DNA of 7,022 bases from an uncultured Gammaproteobacteria bacterium (GTDB lineage Bacteria > Pseudomonadota > Gammaproteobacteria > Pseudomonadales > Pseudohongiellaceae), in the NCBI GenBank assembly GCA_903926285.1, contig CAIYIP010000508.1:1-7022 (forward strand), in the 5' to 3' direction. The notes under the pieces are model-generated. The model had not been told where the DNA came from and ran no database searches. It saw only the letters and a list, made by a program, of their open reading frames with translations. Below, piece after piece: positions 1-6,228 of this stretch (positions within the stretch are counted from its first letter, which is position 1; each line of letters opens with the position of its first letter). A program made the position numbers and the translations under genes.

Positions 1-117
1 CGTATGGCTGAGCGGTCGACCATCCTCCATCTGCCATCCAATGTGACAGAAATATTCGTCGCGGCGAAACGTAAAACCGCCAAGTACAAAATCCTGGTAA
101 CCGTTGTTGTTGGTCAT
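1..117 (-). CDS. Hydroquinone 1,2-dioxygenase large subunit-like protein, N-terminal fragment
   Basis: The first 39 codons of a gene that continues beyond the left edge. It starts at ATG 117-115 on the minus strand and has no stop to the edge. The peptide begins MTNNNGYQDFVLGG, followed by FTFRRDEYFCHIGW and ending GRPLSHT. A good ribosome binding site, AGAGG (129-125), lies 7 nt before the ATG, and the upstream cupin gene ends only 11 bp away, so the two genes are almost certainly co-transcribed. From memory of the family, large subunits of Fe(II) two-component hydroquinone dioxygenases (HapD/PnpD) begin with a similar F-x-F-x-RDE-x-F segment followed by a short linker ending in SHT. The large subunit carries the catalytic metal site, which lies outside this window. 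The identity is therefore an inference from the N-terminus plus the neighbour. The reading frame itself is well supported. Confidence 0.6.
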   Translation of the reverse strand, partial: MTNNNGYQDFVLGGFTFRRDEYFCHIGWQMEDGRPLSHT

Positions 118-128
118 GGCACGGCCTC

Positions 129-632
129 TTAGCTCATTTGACAAATGCTGGACCAGCGTTCAATTGAAAGCTCACCCTTGCAGGTTTGCAGGACAAGCAC
201 CGCAGCATTCTTGTTGCGAAATTGGTAGCCCGTGTTGGCTGGCAGCATGGCCTGATGACCGCGCTGAATACGCATCCAGCCCATGTACTGCCCCCTGGGC
301 TCGCCGCTGACGAGTATCGCGCCATTGTCGTTGGGATCAGCCATCTGACTGCCATCGAGCTTGAACAGGTGAATGTCCACGGTGCCATCCATACACAGCG
401 CAAACTCATCATGCGCACAGGTGTACCACGGCGAATCACCTTCCGCGCGCAGCACCTCTAGCACATATTCCTGGTTCTGGCCGAACACGACTTTTTCATA
501 AGGACGGGCGCTTGCCGCTACTTCAAAACAATTCGAAAACGCGTAGTTTCTAACGTCATCGGCAATCGGCTCGACGCGACCCTTGTCATAGGACGCCAGT
601 GAACCAAAGCAGGTTTTATAGGCTTGCGTCAT
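129..632 (-). CDS. Cupin-like protein, probable small subunit of a two-component hydroquinone 1,2-dioxygenase (HapC/PnpC-like)
   Basis: A 167-residue cytoplasmic protein with no signal peptide or membrane segment. ATG 632-630 is preceded at 7 nt by AGGGGA (645-640), which fixes the start. The sequence fits a single-domain cupin: DDVRNYAFSNCFEV at 25-38, ARPYEKV at 42-48, a strand pair around HDEFALCMDG (74-83) and IHLFKL (87-92), then RGHQAMLPANTGYQFRN (124-140) as the second cupin motif. The RPYEKV, SPWYTCAHDEF and GHQAMLPA segments match my recollection of the small (alpha) subunit of hydroquinone dioxygenases, which are about 160-170 residues long. In the PnpCD structure a small-subunit tryptophan reaches the active site; W69 is the likely equivalent here. 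The enzyme opens hydroquinone to 4-hydroxymuconic semialdehyde with Fe(II). The metal ligands are in the large subunit, whose probable gene follows. The family assignment is fairly secure; the substrate (hydroquinone versus a substituted hydroquinone) cannot be read from sequence. Confidence 0.7.
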   Translation of the reverse strand: MTQAYKTCFGSLASYDKGRVEPIADDVRNYAFSNCFEVAASARPYEKVVFGQNQEYVLEVLRAEGDSPWYTCAHDEFALCMDGTVDIHLFKLDGSQMADPNDNGAILVSGEPRGQYMGWMRIQRGHQAMLPANTGYQFRNKNAAVLVLQTCKGELSIERWSSICQMS

Positions 633-684
633 GGAATAGTCCCCTAAAGGATTTGGCTGTCTGGATTGCCGCCGGGCAACAACT

Positions 685-709
685 GCTACCTAAGCGTGGC
701 TTGGGTAGC
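685..709. promoter_or_regulatory. Inverted repeat, possible operator for the dioxygenase operon
   Basis: GCTACC and GGTAGC are perfect 6-bp inverted arms separated by 13 bp, so their centres lie 19 bp apart, about two helical turns. The site lies 53-77 bp upstream of the cupin ATG. Aromatic-degradation operons are commonly controlled by dyad-binding regulators such as LysR-type proteins, but no regulator gene is in the window. A binding function is inference. Confidence 0.3.
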
Positions 710-776
710 CGCCATTGTTGTTATTGAGACCTGCAGCATAAGACGCCTTGCGGGGCAGCGTCCACCGGTATTCGCT

Positions 777-805
777 ATGGCAATTGCATAAGCTCTTGTT
801 ATGAT
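777..805 (+). promoter_or_regulatory. Candidate sigma-70 promoter (extended -10) for the spermidine-synthase-like gene
   Basis: A -10 hexamer TATGAT (800-805; 5 of 6 consensus) is preceded by TGT, giving an extended -10. A -35-like ATGGCA (777-782; 4 of 6) sits at the ideal 17-bp spacing. Transcription would start near 812, leaving a leader of about 38 nt before ATG 850. Confidence 0.5.
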
Positions 806-849
806 TGCGCCCACTTTAGCGCCACACTTACTGACACGACTCCTTGATT

Positions 850-1767
850 ATGAAAACTGTTTTTTCCTCCGTTCTCATCCAGACTTTATTCAGTCTTGCA
901 GCCTGCACATTTGCGAGCCATGGCTACGCGCAGGGCGAAGCGAAACAGATACATCAGGAACGCTCGCTGTATCGCAACATTCTTGTTACCGAAGACGCCG
1001 TGCGCCGATGCATGCGCTTCACCATTACAGAACGTAGCGGCCAGAACCAGAGCTGCCGCTTTCTGGATGACTACGACAAGCTGGTATTTCCGTATGCCAA
1101 GATGGTGCTGTCGAGCCTGCTGGTGCAGGACAATCCACAGCGCATCCTGATTGTTGGCCTCGGTGGTGGCACACTCGTTCACACCTACAGCACCCTGTTT
1201 CCACAAGCAGAAATTATCATTGCAGAAATAGATGAAGCTGTGGTGCGGGTTGCGAAGGATTATTTTGACTCTACTGAAACTGATAAAATCAAGATTGCTA
1301 CTGAAGATGCGCGGGTCTACGTAAAACGCGCCGGCATCCGCAAGGAACAATTCGACCTCATCATTCTCGATGCTTTCAACGGCGAATATATTCCCGAACA
1401 CCTGATGACCGCAGAATTTCTGCAGGAAGTAAAAGCACTGCTGCCAACGAATGGCATGGTGGTTTCCAACACTTTCTCCACCTCGCGCCTGTATGCGGCA
1501 GAATCCGCAACGTATGCGCAGGTCTTCGGCAAGTTCTTCAACGTGCGCCAGGCAGGAACTGGCAACCGCATCATCATTGCATCAATGCAGCCACTACCCG
1601 AGGCAGCCACGCTGGCGCAACGCGCCACCACCTTGCAGCAGAAACTTGACCGCTTCGACATGAAGCTCGTGGACTATACGCAATACATGCGAACCGACGT
1701 GGACTGGGACACGAAAGAACGCGTACTCACAGACCAGTATGCGCCGGCGAATCTGTTGAATAACTGA
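850..1767 (+). CDS. Exported spermidine synthase-like (aminopropyltransferase-fold) protein
   Basis: 305 residues from ATG 850. A TTG two codons upstream (844) is also in frame, but ATG followed by Lys gives a normal signal peptide; no strong ribosome binding site helps decide. Residues 1-27 are an export signal, with two readings: lipobox LAAC (Cys19) or cleavage after GYA (27/28). The rest is a Rossmann-fold spermidine synthase domain. It has the nucleotide-binding glycine loop ILIVGLGGGTL (99-109), acidic AEID (125-128) at the end of strand 2 for the ribose, EDAR (152-155) for the adenine side, and LDAFNGEYIPEHL (173-185) where spermidine synthases carry their catalytic D-S-T-D-P loop. The C-terminal TDQYAPANLL is typical of this group. 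True synthases transfer aminopropyl from decarboxylated SAM to putrescine in the cytoplasm. Here the first catalytic Asp (D174) is kept, the second is Asn177, and the protein appears exported, so polyamine synthesis should not be assumed. It stands alone, with no speD or speA/C nearby. Confidence 0.8.
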   Translation: MKTVFSSVLIQTLFSLAACTFASHGYAQGEAKQIHQERSLYRNILVTEDAVRRCMRFTITERSGQNQSCRFLDDYDKLVFPYAKMVLSSLLVQDNPQRILIVGLGGGTLVHTYSTLFPQAEIIIAEIDEAVVRVAKDYFDSTETDKIKIATEDARVYVKRAGIRKEQFDLIILDAFNGEYIPEHLMTAEFLQEVKALLPTNGMVVSNTFSTSRLYAAESATYAQVFGKFFNVRQAGTGNRIIIASMQPLPEAATLAQRATTLQQKLDRFDMKLVDYTQYMRTDVDWDTKERVLTDQYAPANLLNN

Positions 1768-1798
1768 GCGAGGCGATAAATTTTGGGCACCCGACTGG

Positions 1799-1999
1799 TC
1801 AGCAAACCGTGCGTCTGCTCCGCCATGTTTGGTGATGCCAGAATAAACCATTGAAGACCATACGCTGCAGATCAACTTCACCGTAATAAGTCGAGCCGCC
1901 TTTACGTTTGTGCATGGCATGAATGGAGCGCTTGTTGATGGCCCCGTCGAACTGCTGTAGTCGTGCCAAACCCGCCGCATCTTCACCAGATTTTGACAC
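1799..1999 (-). CDS. Doubtful 66-codon reading frame downstream of the M13 peptidase
   Basis: GTG 1999-1997 to TGA gives 66 residues, overlapping the last 17 bp of the peptidase gene in another frame. Much of it (around FDGAINKRSIHAMHKRKGG and TYYGEVDLQRMVFNGLFWHHQ) has protein-like composition, which is why it is listed. However, the start codon is weak, the GGAAG before it is only 3 nt away, and I recognise no family. It could be a small translationally coupled gene, the eroded tail of a lost gene, or chance. It occupies most of the convergent gap 1768-1982, which otherwise shows no clear terminator. Confidence 0.2.
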   Translation of the reverse strand: MSKSGEDAAGLARLQQFDGAINKRSIHAMHKRKGGSTYYGEVDLQRMVFNGLFWHHQTWRSRRTVC

Positions 2000-4073
2000 G
2001 CTCTTCCGGCGCTAGGTACATGGCCGTACCAGGCTGGATGTCGAAAGCGGTATACCAGGCATCGAAATTGCGTAGTACACCGTTGCTACGGGCTATGCTG
2101 TGGGAATGCGGGTCGGAGGAAATACGCACTTCAAGATTTTCATCGCGATACAGGCGGCGCCACACCTGCGCCCAGCCGATGAAGAAACGCTGGTCGCCCG
2201 TATAACCATCAATCACAGGCGCTTCCGCACCATTGAGCGACATGTGATAGGCCTTGTAGGCAACAGCCAGACCACTGAGGTCGCCGATGTTTTCACCAAG
2301 TGTAAATTCGCCGTTGAGAAATTTGCCCGGCAGCACTTCAAACCGGTTGTACTGCGCCACGAGGCGGTTGGCACGCTCGGAAAACGCTGCAGCATCGGCT
2401 TCAGTCCACCAGTCGCGCAGGTTGCCATTGCCATCGTACTTGCGACCCTGGTCGTCGAAGCCATGGCTGAATTCGTGGCCGATCACGGCGCCGATTGCAC
2501 CATAGTTCACTGCATCGTCGGCGGCCACATTGAAGAACGGCGGTTGCAGAATGGCAGCCGGAAACACCACTTCATTCATCGGTGGATTGTAGTAGGCATT
2601 GACGGTATGCGGAGTCATGAACCATTCATCACGGTTGATGGGCTGGCCGAGCTTGTTGACTTCGCGCGCGTGTTCGACGCGGCGCGAACGCATCACGTTA
2701 CCGACGAGATCAGCAGCATCCACACTGAGCGCCGAATAATCCTTCCATGAATTGGGATAACCAATCTTGGTGTTGAACTTTGCGAGTTTGTCCTGCGCCT
2801 GCAGCTTGGTTGCCGGCGTCATCCACTCGAGCTCATCGATACCCACGCGAAATGCTTCGCGCAGGGTTTCCACGAGCTGATCCATGCGCACCTTGGAGGC
2901 TTCCTGAAAATAATCCTCAACGTACAACTTGCCCACGACTTCGCCGAGCGCACCGTCAACCGCACTTACACCGCGTTTCCAACGTGGCTCCATCGCTTCG
3001 AGGCCACTAAGCACACGGCCTTCAAAGTCGAACTGGGCCTGCACAAAAGCATCACTCATATAGGTAGCAAAGGCATCCACAAACTTGAAGCTGAAATAAT
3101 CCTGCCAGGCATCCAGCTCAGTGTTTTCCCAGATACCGTTGTAGCCTTCGATGAAGCTGGGCTGGTTGATCACAAAGGTGGTTTCACTCACACCCAGGTC
3201 CTGGATAAACGTAGCCCAGTCGAGGCTCGGTGCCATCGCCTGCAATTCGGCAAGTGTGCGTTTGTTGTAGGTGAGATCCGCCTGGCGATTCTGCACTTTG
3301 TCCCAGTGTGCCAAGGCAATCTGGTTTTCAATAGCGAGTACCGACGCCGCCACCTCTTCACCCCGCACCGAACCGGCCAGGCCCATCACCTTGCTGATGT
3401 AGGCGCTGTAAGCAGTGCGCGCTTCCTGATAGGTTGGATTTTCGGTATCGAGATACCAGTCACGATCAGGCAAGCCGAGGCCCGACTGCGCGATGTAGGC
3501 GATGTACTGATCGGATTGTTTCTCGTCATTGTTGATGTAGATACCCGCGGGAATCTGCACACCCATGCGGTTGAGGTCGGCGGTCAGCACGAGCAGATCC
3601 TGCTTGTTCACAACATGGGCAATTTGCGCGAGGATTGCCTGCAATGGTGCGGCGCCCAACTCCTCAAGTTTCGGTTCATCCATGAAACTGCGGAAGAAGT
3701 CGCCCACCTTCTGTGTATCCGAACCCGGTGCGGCATCCGTATTGCTGGCGGTGTCTATGATCGTGCGCAGGTTTGCCTGCGCTTCATCGTCAAGAATCGT
3801 GAACGATCCGTAATTTGATTTGTCGGCTGGAATTGGCGTGGTATTTAGCCAGACACCATTTACATAACTGTAAAAATCATCCCCGGGCTTTATGCTGGCA
3901 TCGAAGTATTGTTGCTCCACTCCTGAACCTGGCGCCACTGCTGTGGCAGCAATCGTTGCATTTCCGGCTGCGCCTGCCGCTGGGGCGTTGGCCTCTGTTG
4001 ATAGTGGCGTTTCAGCGGGCGAACAGGCTGCGATTGAGAGTATCGCTGCTATCAGGGTGGTTTGCTTGAACAT
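1983..4073 (-). CDS. M13 family zinc metallopeptidase (neprilysin/PepO-like), lipoprotein
   Basis: 696 residues, a full-length M13 endopeptidase. The start ATG 4073-4071 has GAGGA (4084-4080) at 6 nt. The signal peptide ends in lipobox SIAAC (Cys17) with Ser at +2, which predicts lipidation and sorting to the outer membrane. An Ala/Thr/Pro-rich linker (about 18-55) follows. The N-terminal M13 domain (about 56-435) includes the typical IKPGDDFYSYVNGVW. The catalytic domain contains the substrate-binding NAYYNP (492-497), the zinc site HEFSH (533-537) with H533, E534 and H537, the third zinc ligand in ENIGD (E594, with D598), and DPHSHS...R (H656 and R662, matching the transition-state His and the substrate-carboxylate Arg of neprilysin). 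It ends in the family-typical PEERVKIW. All key residues are present, so an active peptidase that cuts short peptides in the periplasm or envelope is expected. It is a single-gene unit, divergent from the diguanylate cyclase. Confidence 0.95.
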   Translation of the reverse strand: MFKQTTLIAAILSIAACSPAETPLSTEANAPAAGAAGNATIAATAVAPGSGVEQQYFDASIKPGDDFYSYVNGVWLNTTPIPADKSNYGSFTILDDEAQANLRTIIDTASNTDAAPGSDTQKVGDFFRSFMDEPKLEELGAAPLQAILAQIAHVVNKQDLLVLTADLNRMGVQIPAGIYINNDEKQSDQYIAYIAQSGLGLPDRDWYLDTENPTYQEARTAYSAYISKVMGLAGSVRGEEVAASVLAIENQIALAHWDKVQNRQADLTYNKRTLAELQAMAPSLDWATFIQDLGVSETTFVINQPSFIEGYNGIWENTELDAWQDYFSFKFVDAFATYMSDAFVQAQFDFEGRVLSGLEAMEPRWKRGVSAVDGALGEVVGKLYVEDYFQEASKVRMDQLVETLREAFRVGIDELEWMTPATKLQAQDKLAKFNTKIGYPNSWKDYSALSVDAADLVGNVMRSRRVEHAREVNKLGQPINRDEWFMTPHTVNAYYNPPMNEVVFPAAILQPPFFNVAADDAVNYGAIGAVIGHEFSHGFDDQGRKYDGNGNLRDWWTEADAAAFSERANRLVAQYNRFEVLPGKFLNGEFTLGENIGDLSGLAVAYKAYHMSLNGAEAPVIDGYTGDQRFFIGWAQVWRRLYRDENLEVRISSDPHSHSIARSNGVLRNFDAWYTAFDIQPGTAMYLAPEERVKIW

Positions 4074-4381
4074 GGAACATCCTCAATAGGAAAGAGAAAG
4101 AAGCCGGAACTTTGCACCATTTGCAGGCTGCTGAGCCTGAGTATAAAGCACATCATATGGCAAAGCGGAACTAACCGACAATTTGCTCAAGATGCCCCGC
4201 AACCGCAGTAAATTTTCCTAAACTTTCCCAGCTAAAAGGTCGATAAATAACCATTACCCGGAGCCTTCCGAGTAGTCAGCAACTATAGACTCCAGGATAG
4301 CCCTCAATTTTTCTGTAATTTTGCCGTTATAAGCATACCAACCTGAAGTTTTACCGTTGGCGACTCTCCCTGATCGCGATC
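4074..4381. other. Divergent control region between the M13 peptidase and the diguanylate cyclase
   Basis: 308 bp with no gene on either strand. It holds the leftward promoter at 4152-4181 (listed separately) and a second leftward -10-like TATACT (4145-4140). Toward the cyclase there is a good -10 TATAAG (4328-4333; 5 of 6) but no recognisable -35 at proper spacing, so that promoter may need an activator. A small CGGA-GCCT-TCCG hairpin lies near 4259-4271, and a CCAAC/GTTGG dyad lies at 4338-4360. The region ends in the palindrome described at 4371-4382. The centre (about 4210-4320) is AT-rich. Confidence 0.5.
4152..4181 (-). promoter_or_regulatory. Candidate sigma-70 promoter for the M13 peptidase
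   Basis: Read on the minus strand, TTGTCG (4181-4176; 4 of 6) and TATGAT (4157-4152; 5 of 6) are separated by 18 bp. Transcription would begin near 4145, giving a leader of about 72 nt. An alternative -10, TATACT (4145-4140), lies just downstream with a poor -35. Confidence 0.4.
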
Positions 4382-4382
4382 A
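4371..4382. promoter_or_regulatory. Perfect 12-bp palindrome TGATCGCGATCA at the cyclase start, FNR/CRP-family-like
   Basis: The sequence is its own reverse complement and ends on the A of the first ATG (4382). Its TGAT-N4-ATCA form matches the core of the FNR/Anr consensus TTGAT-N4-ATCAA, missing only the outermost base on each side. It also contains two GATC sites. Lying about 30-40 bp downstream of the likely -10, a bound regulator here would most simply repress. Regulator binding is inference; the palindrome is directly visible. Confidence 0.4.
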
Positions 4383-5977
4383 TGGATACTGGTATGCTTA
4401 AGCTCAACACCTTGTTTTTCTGCTGCGCGTTATTCGCTCACGGGATGGTTGCGGCACAAACGGCAACACCCGCAGAAAACCTGGAACAGCAAATCCAGGC
4501 GCTGCTGGACATGGGCGACAAACTTGTCATTGAGACGCGTTATGAAGCCGCCACGCAGACGCTCAACAATGCCTACAACCTGCTTGGCACGGCGAATAAC
4601 AGCGCGCTGGCGCGCAACGTGCTCAACTCACTCGCCAATCTTTACTACAGCACAGGGGAGCTGGCACTTGCCGAGCGTTATTACCGGGAACTACTCAGTT
4701 ACGATGAAAGCAGCGGCGATACTCTTGCCTTGTCGGTGACACTCTACAATCTCGGCCATGTCGCCGCTTCACAACAGCGTTTCAGCGAAGCCGATGACTT
4801 GTTCAATCAGGCACTGCGCTTGAATACAGAGCTCAATGATGTATCAGGCCGCGCCTACACACTAAAGGCACTTGGCGTAAATGCGCACGCGACCGGCGAT
4901 CTGGTACAAGCAAAAAGCCTGTTGCTCAAGTCTGCTGAAGCTTTTCTCAGTGTGGGTGATGAAGTGCAACATGCCGCCGCGCTGCGCAATCTGGCGGATG
5001 TAGAGCTCGAATCTGGGCTGCCGCAGACTGCAGTCAATTATTACCTGGAGGCACTGCCCGTGCTGGCGCAAAGTGGCTTTAACGCTGCCTTGCTGCGCTG
5101 CTATCGCGGACTCAGCCTTGCCTTCGAACAGCTAAGCCAGTTTGATAAGGCCTTGATTGCCCAACGCGCTTATTCGGATCTGATGCAGACTGGCCTGCAA
5201 CAGCAAAACCTCGATACCACTCTGCGGATTCGCGAAGAGCTGGATATCCGACGTTATGTCGATGCCAACGCCACGCTCGAGAGAAACCGACAACAGCAAC
5301 AGCAAGCACTTGCCGAGAGCCGTTCACTGGTTCGTCTGCAGTTTCTGGTATTGATGCTGGCGGCAGCACTTGTGTTGCTGGTTTACACCATGTTCAGGCG
5401 CAGTGAACAAGCTGCGATACATATGCAGAAACTTGCCACTACCGACGAATTAACCCGGCTGCACAACCGCCGCGCCATCATGGAAAAGGGCAAAAACGAA
5501 TGGCAGCGTGCAGTACGTTATAGAACTCCGTTGTCCTGCCTCGTATTCGATCTCGACCATTTCAAATCCATCAACGACACCTACGGCCATGGTAAAGGTG
5601 ACGAAGTGTTGCGCGCCATGGGGCATCAATTGATCGCCACATTGAGGCAGTCAGATTGCGTCGGACGGATTGGTGGCGAGGAGTTTTTGTTATTCGCCCC
5701 CGAAACGGATGCAAGCCAGGCAGAGATACTCGCGGAAAAAATCCGCAAGGGGATCGCCAACTACCGCATACCTGGCATGGAAAGCAGAAAAATCACCATC
5801 AGTATCGGCATTGCCACGCTCCTTGATGAAACATCGCTTGAGCAACTGATTCAGCACGCGGACGAGGCGTTATATCAGGTTAAAAACAATGGCCGCAATC
5901 GCTCCATCATTTATCGCAAGCAACTGCCGGGCTTTACGCCTGGACCTGCCTTGCAGGCGATCATGCAGAGAGCATAG
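4382..5977 (+). CDS. TPR-repeat membrane diguanylate cyclase (GGDEF)
   Basis: 531 residues from ATG 4382. The ATG at 4394 (Met5, 527 residues) is equally plausible because it gives a normal signal peptide (MLKLN...) and lies clear of the palindrome; neither has a strong ribosome binding site. Order: signal peptide ending about VAA/Q (25/26); five to six TPR repeats over about 52-271, predicted periplasmic; a Gln-rich coiled region (about 280-315, QQQQQ at 304-308); one membrane helix (about 318-337, FLVLMLAAALVLLVY) followed by FRR; and a cytoplasmic GGDEF domain (about 352-513). The cyclase site is intact: FDLDHFKSIND (metal Asp390, Asn398), GHGKGDEVL, and signature GGEEF (431-435). RQSD (422-425), five residues before GGEEF, is the inhibitory I-site. 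It should make c-di-GMP from two GTP under product inhibition, with the TPR region sensing a periplasmic partner or ligand that is unknown. There is no EAL domain. The gene is monocistronic. Confidence 0.93.
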   Translation: MDTGMLKLNTLFFCCALFAHGMVAAQTATPAENLEQQIQALLDMGDKLVIETRYEAATQTLNNAYNLLGTANNSALARNVLNSLANLYYSTGELALAERYYRELLSYDESSGDTLALSVTLYNLGHVAASQQRFSEADDLFNQALRLNTELNDVSGRAYTLKALGVNAHATGDLVQAKSLLLKSAEAFLSVGDEVQHAAALRNLADVELESGLPQTAVNYYLEALPVLAQSGFNAALLRCYRGLSLAFEQLSQFDKALIAQRAYSDLMQTGLQQQNLDTTLRIREELDIRRYVDANATLERNRQQQQQALAESRSLVRLQFLVLMLAAALVLLVYTMFRRSEQAAIHMQKLATTDELTRLHNRRAIMEKGKNEWQRAVRYRTPLSCLVFDLDHFKSINDTYGHGKGDEVLRAMGHQLIATLRQSDCVGRIGGEEFLLFAPETDASQAEILAEKIRKGIANYRIPGMESRKITISIGIATLLDETSLEQLIQHADEALYQVKNNGRNRSIIYRKQLPGFTPGPALQAIMQRA

Positions 5978-6228
5978 TCAGGACCATTATTGAAGATGAC
6001 ATGGCAAGCGCAAGTCTCCCCTGGGCTCGCTTTAATCTTTGGGTATTTTCCGAGCATTATCATAGCGAGTATTTTTCCAGTCATGTATTGACGAAAGCGC
6101 GGAAATGAAAAAAATATCCAGCCTCACCGTCCTTCATTGAATAGCATGAGCTGATAGTCTATCTTGATTGGCGACCAAATGTGCCACCGGGCCCGCACCG
6201 CAATATCCAACTTGGCAAAAGACCTCAT
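5978..6228. other. Intergenic region between the cyclase and the cysteine-motif protein
   Basis: 251 bp. It contains an inverted repeat CTCGCT (6026-6031) / AGCGAG (6064-6069) followed by TATTTTT (6070-6076). This is a terminator-like arrangement, but the 32-nt loop makes it weak. It also holds a possible 31-codon hydrophobic frame at 5996-6091 and a candidate promoter at 6137-6165. A second promoter-like pair, TTGACG (6088-6093) with AAAAAT (6110-6115) at 16 bp, lies just upstream. Confidence 0.4.
6137..6165 (+). promoter_or_regulatory. Candidate sigma-70 promoter for the cysteine-motif exported protein
   Basis: TTGAAT (6137-6142; 4 of 6) and TATCTT (6160-6165; 4 of 6) are separated by 17 bp. 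The start would be near 6172, with a leader of about 57 nt. It is supported only by hexamer match and spacing. Confidence 0.35.

Larger units (their letters stand above)
633..849. other. Divergent control region between the dioxygenase genes and the spermidine-synthase-like gene
   Basis: 217 bp without a gene, holding the start signals for both flanking genes. Visible structure: a hairpin TTGCC-GCCG-GGCAA at 666-679; an inverted repeat GCTACC (685-690) / GGTAGC (704-709) with a 13-bp spacer; and GACGC (742-746) / GCGTC (758-762). For the minus-strand gene a possible promoter has -10 TATGCT (740-735) and -35 TGGACG with an 18-bp spacer, each matching 4 of 6 consensus bases, so it is weak. The better rightward promoter is listed separately. 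Confidence 0.5.

Noticed and set aside
134..461. Overlapping frames on both strands within the cupin gene
   Set aside because: The 167-codon cupin frame has a proper ribosome binding site and family motifs; the others do not.
844..849. TTG start two codons before ATG 850
   Set aside because: It adds only Met-Ile before MKT, has no better ribosome binding site, and the ATG gives a normal signal peptide.
886..1401. Long minus-strand open frame (171 codons) inside the spermidine-synthase-like gene
   Set aside because: It lies antisense to a well-supported gene with recognised motifs, has no family resemblance, and is explained by codon bias of the sense strand.
2100..2750. Plus-strand open frame of 216 codons across the peptidase catalytic domain
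   Set aside because: It is antisense to the HEFSH/ENIGD region of a complete M13 peptidase; a shadow frame.
3306..3818. Plus-strand open frame of 170 codons in the N-terminal half of the peptidase gene
   Set aside because: Antisense shadow; no start signals and no recognisable domain.
5285..5320. CAG/CAA repeat (poly-Gln) as a microsatellite
   Set aside because: Only five consecutive Gln codons of mixed type in the coiled linker before the membrane helix; normal for TPR-GGDEF proteins.
6026..6076. Rho-independent terminator after the diguanylate cyclase
   Set aside because: The 6-bp stem CTCGCT/AGCGAG has a 32-nt loop and only a short T run, too weak to list as a terminator on its own.
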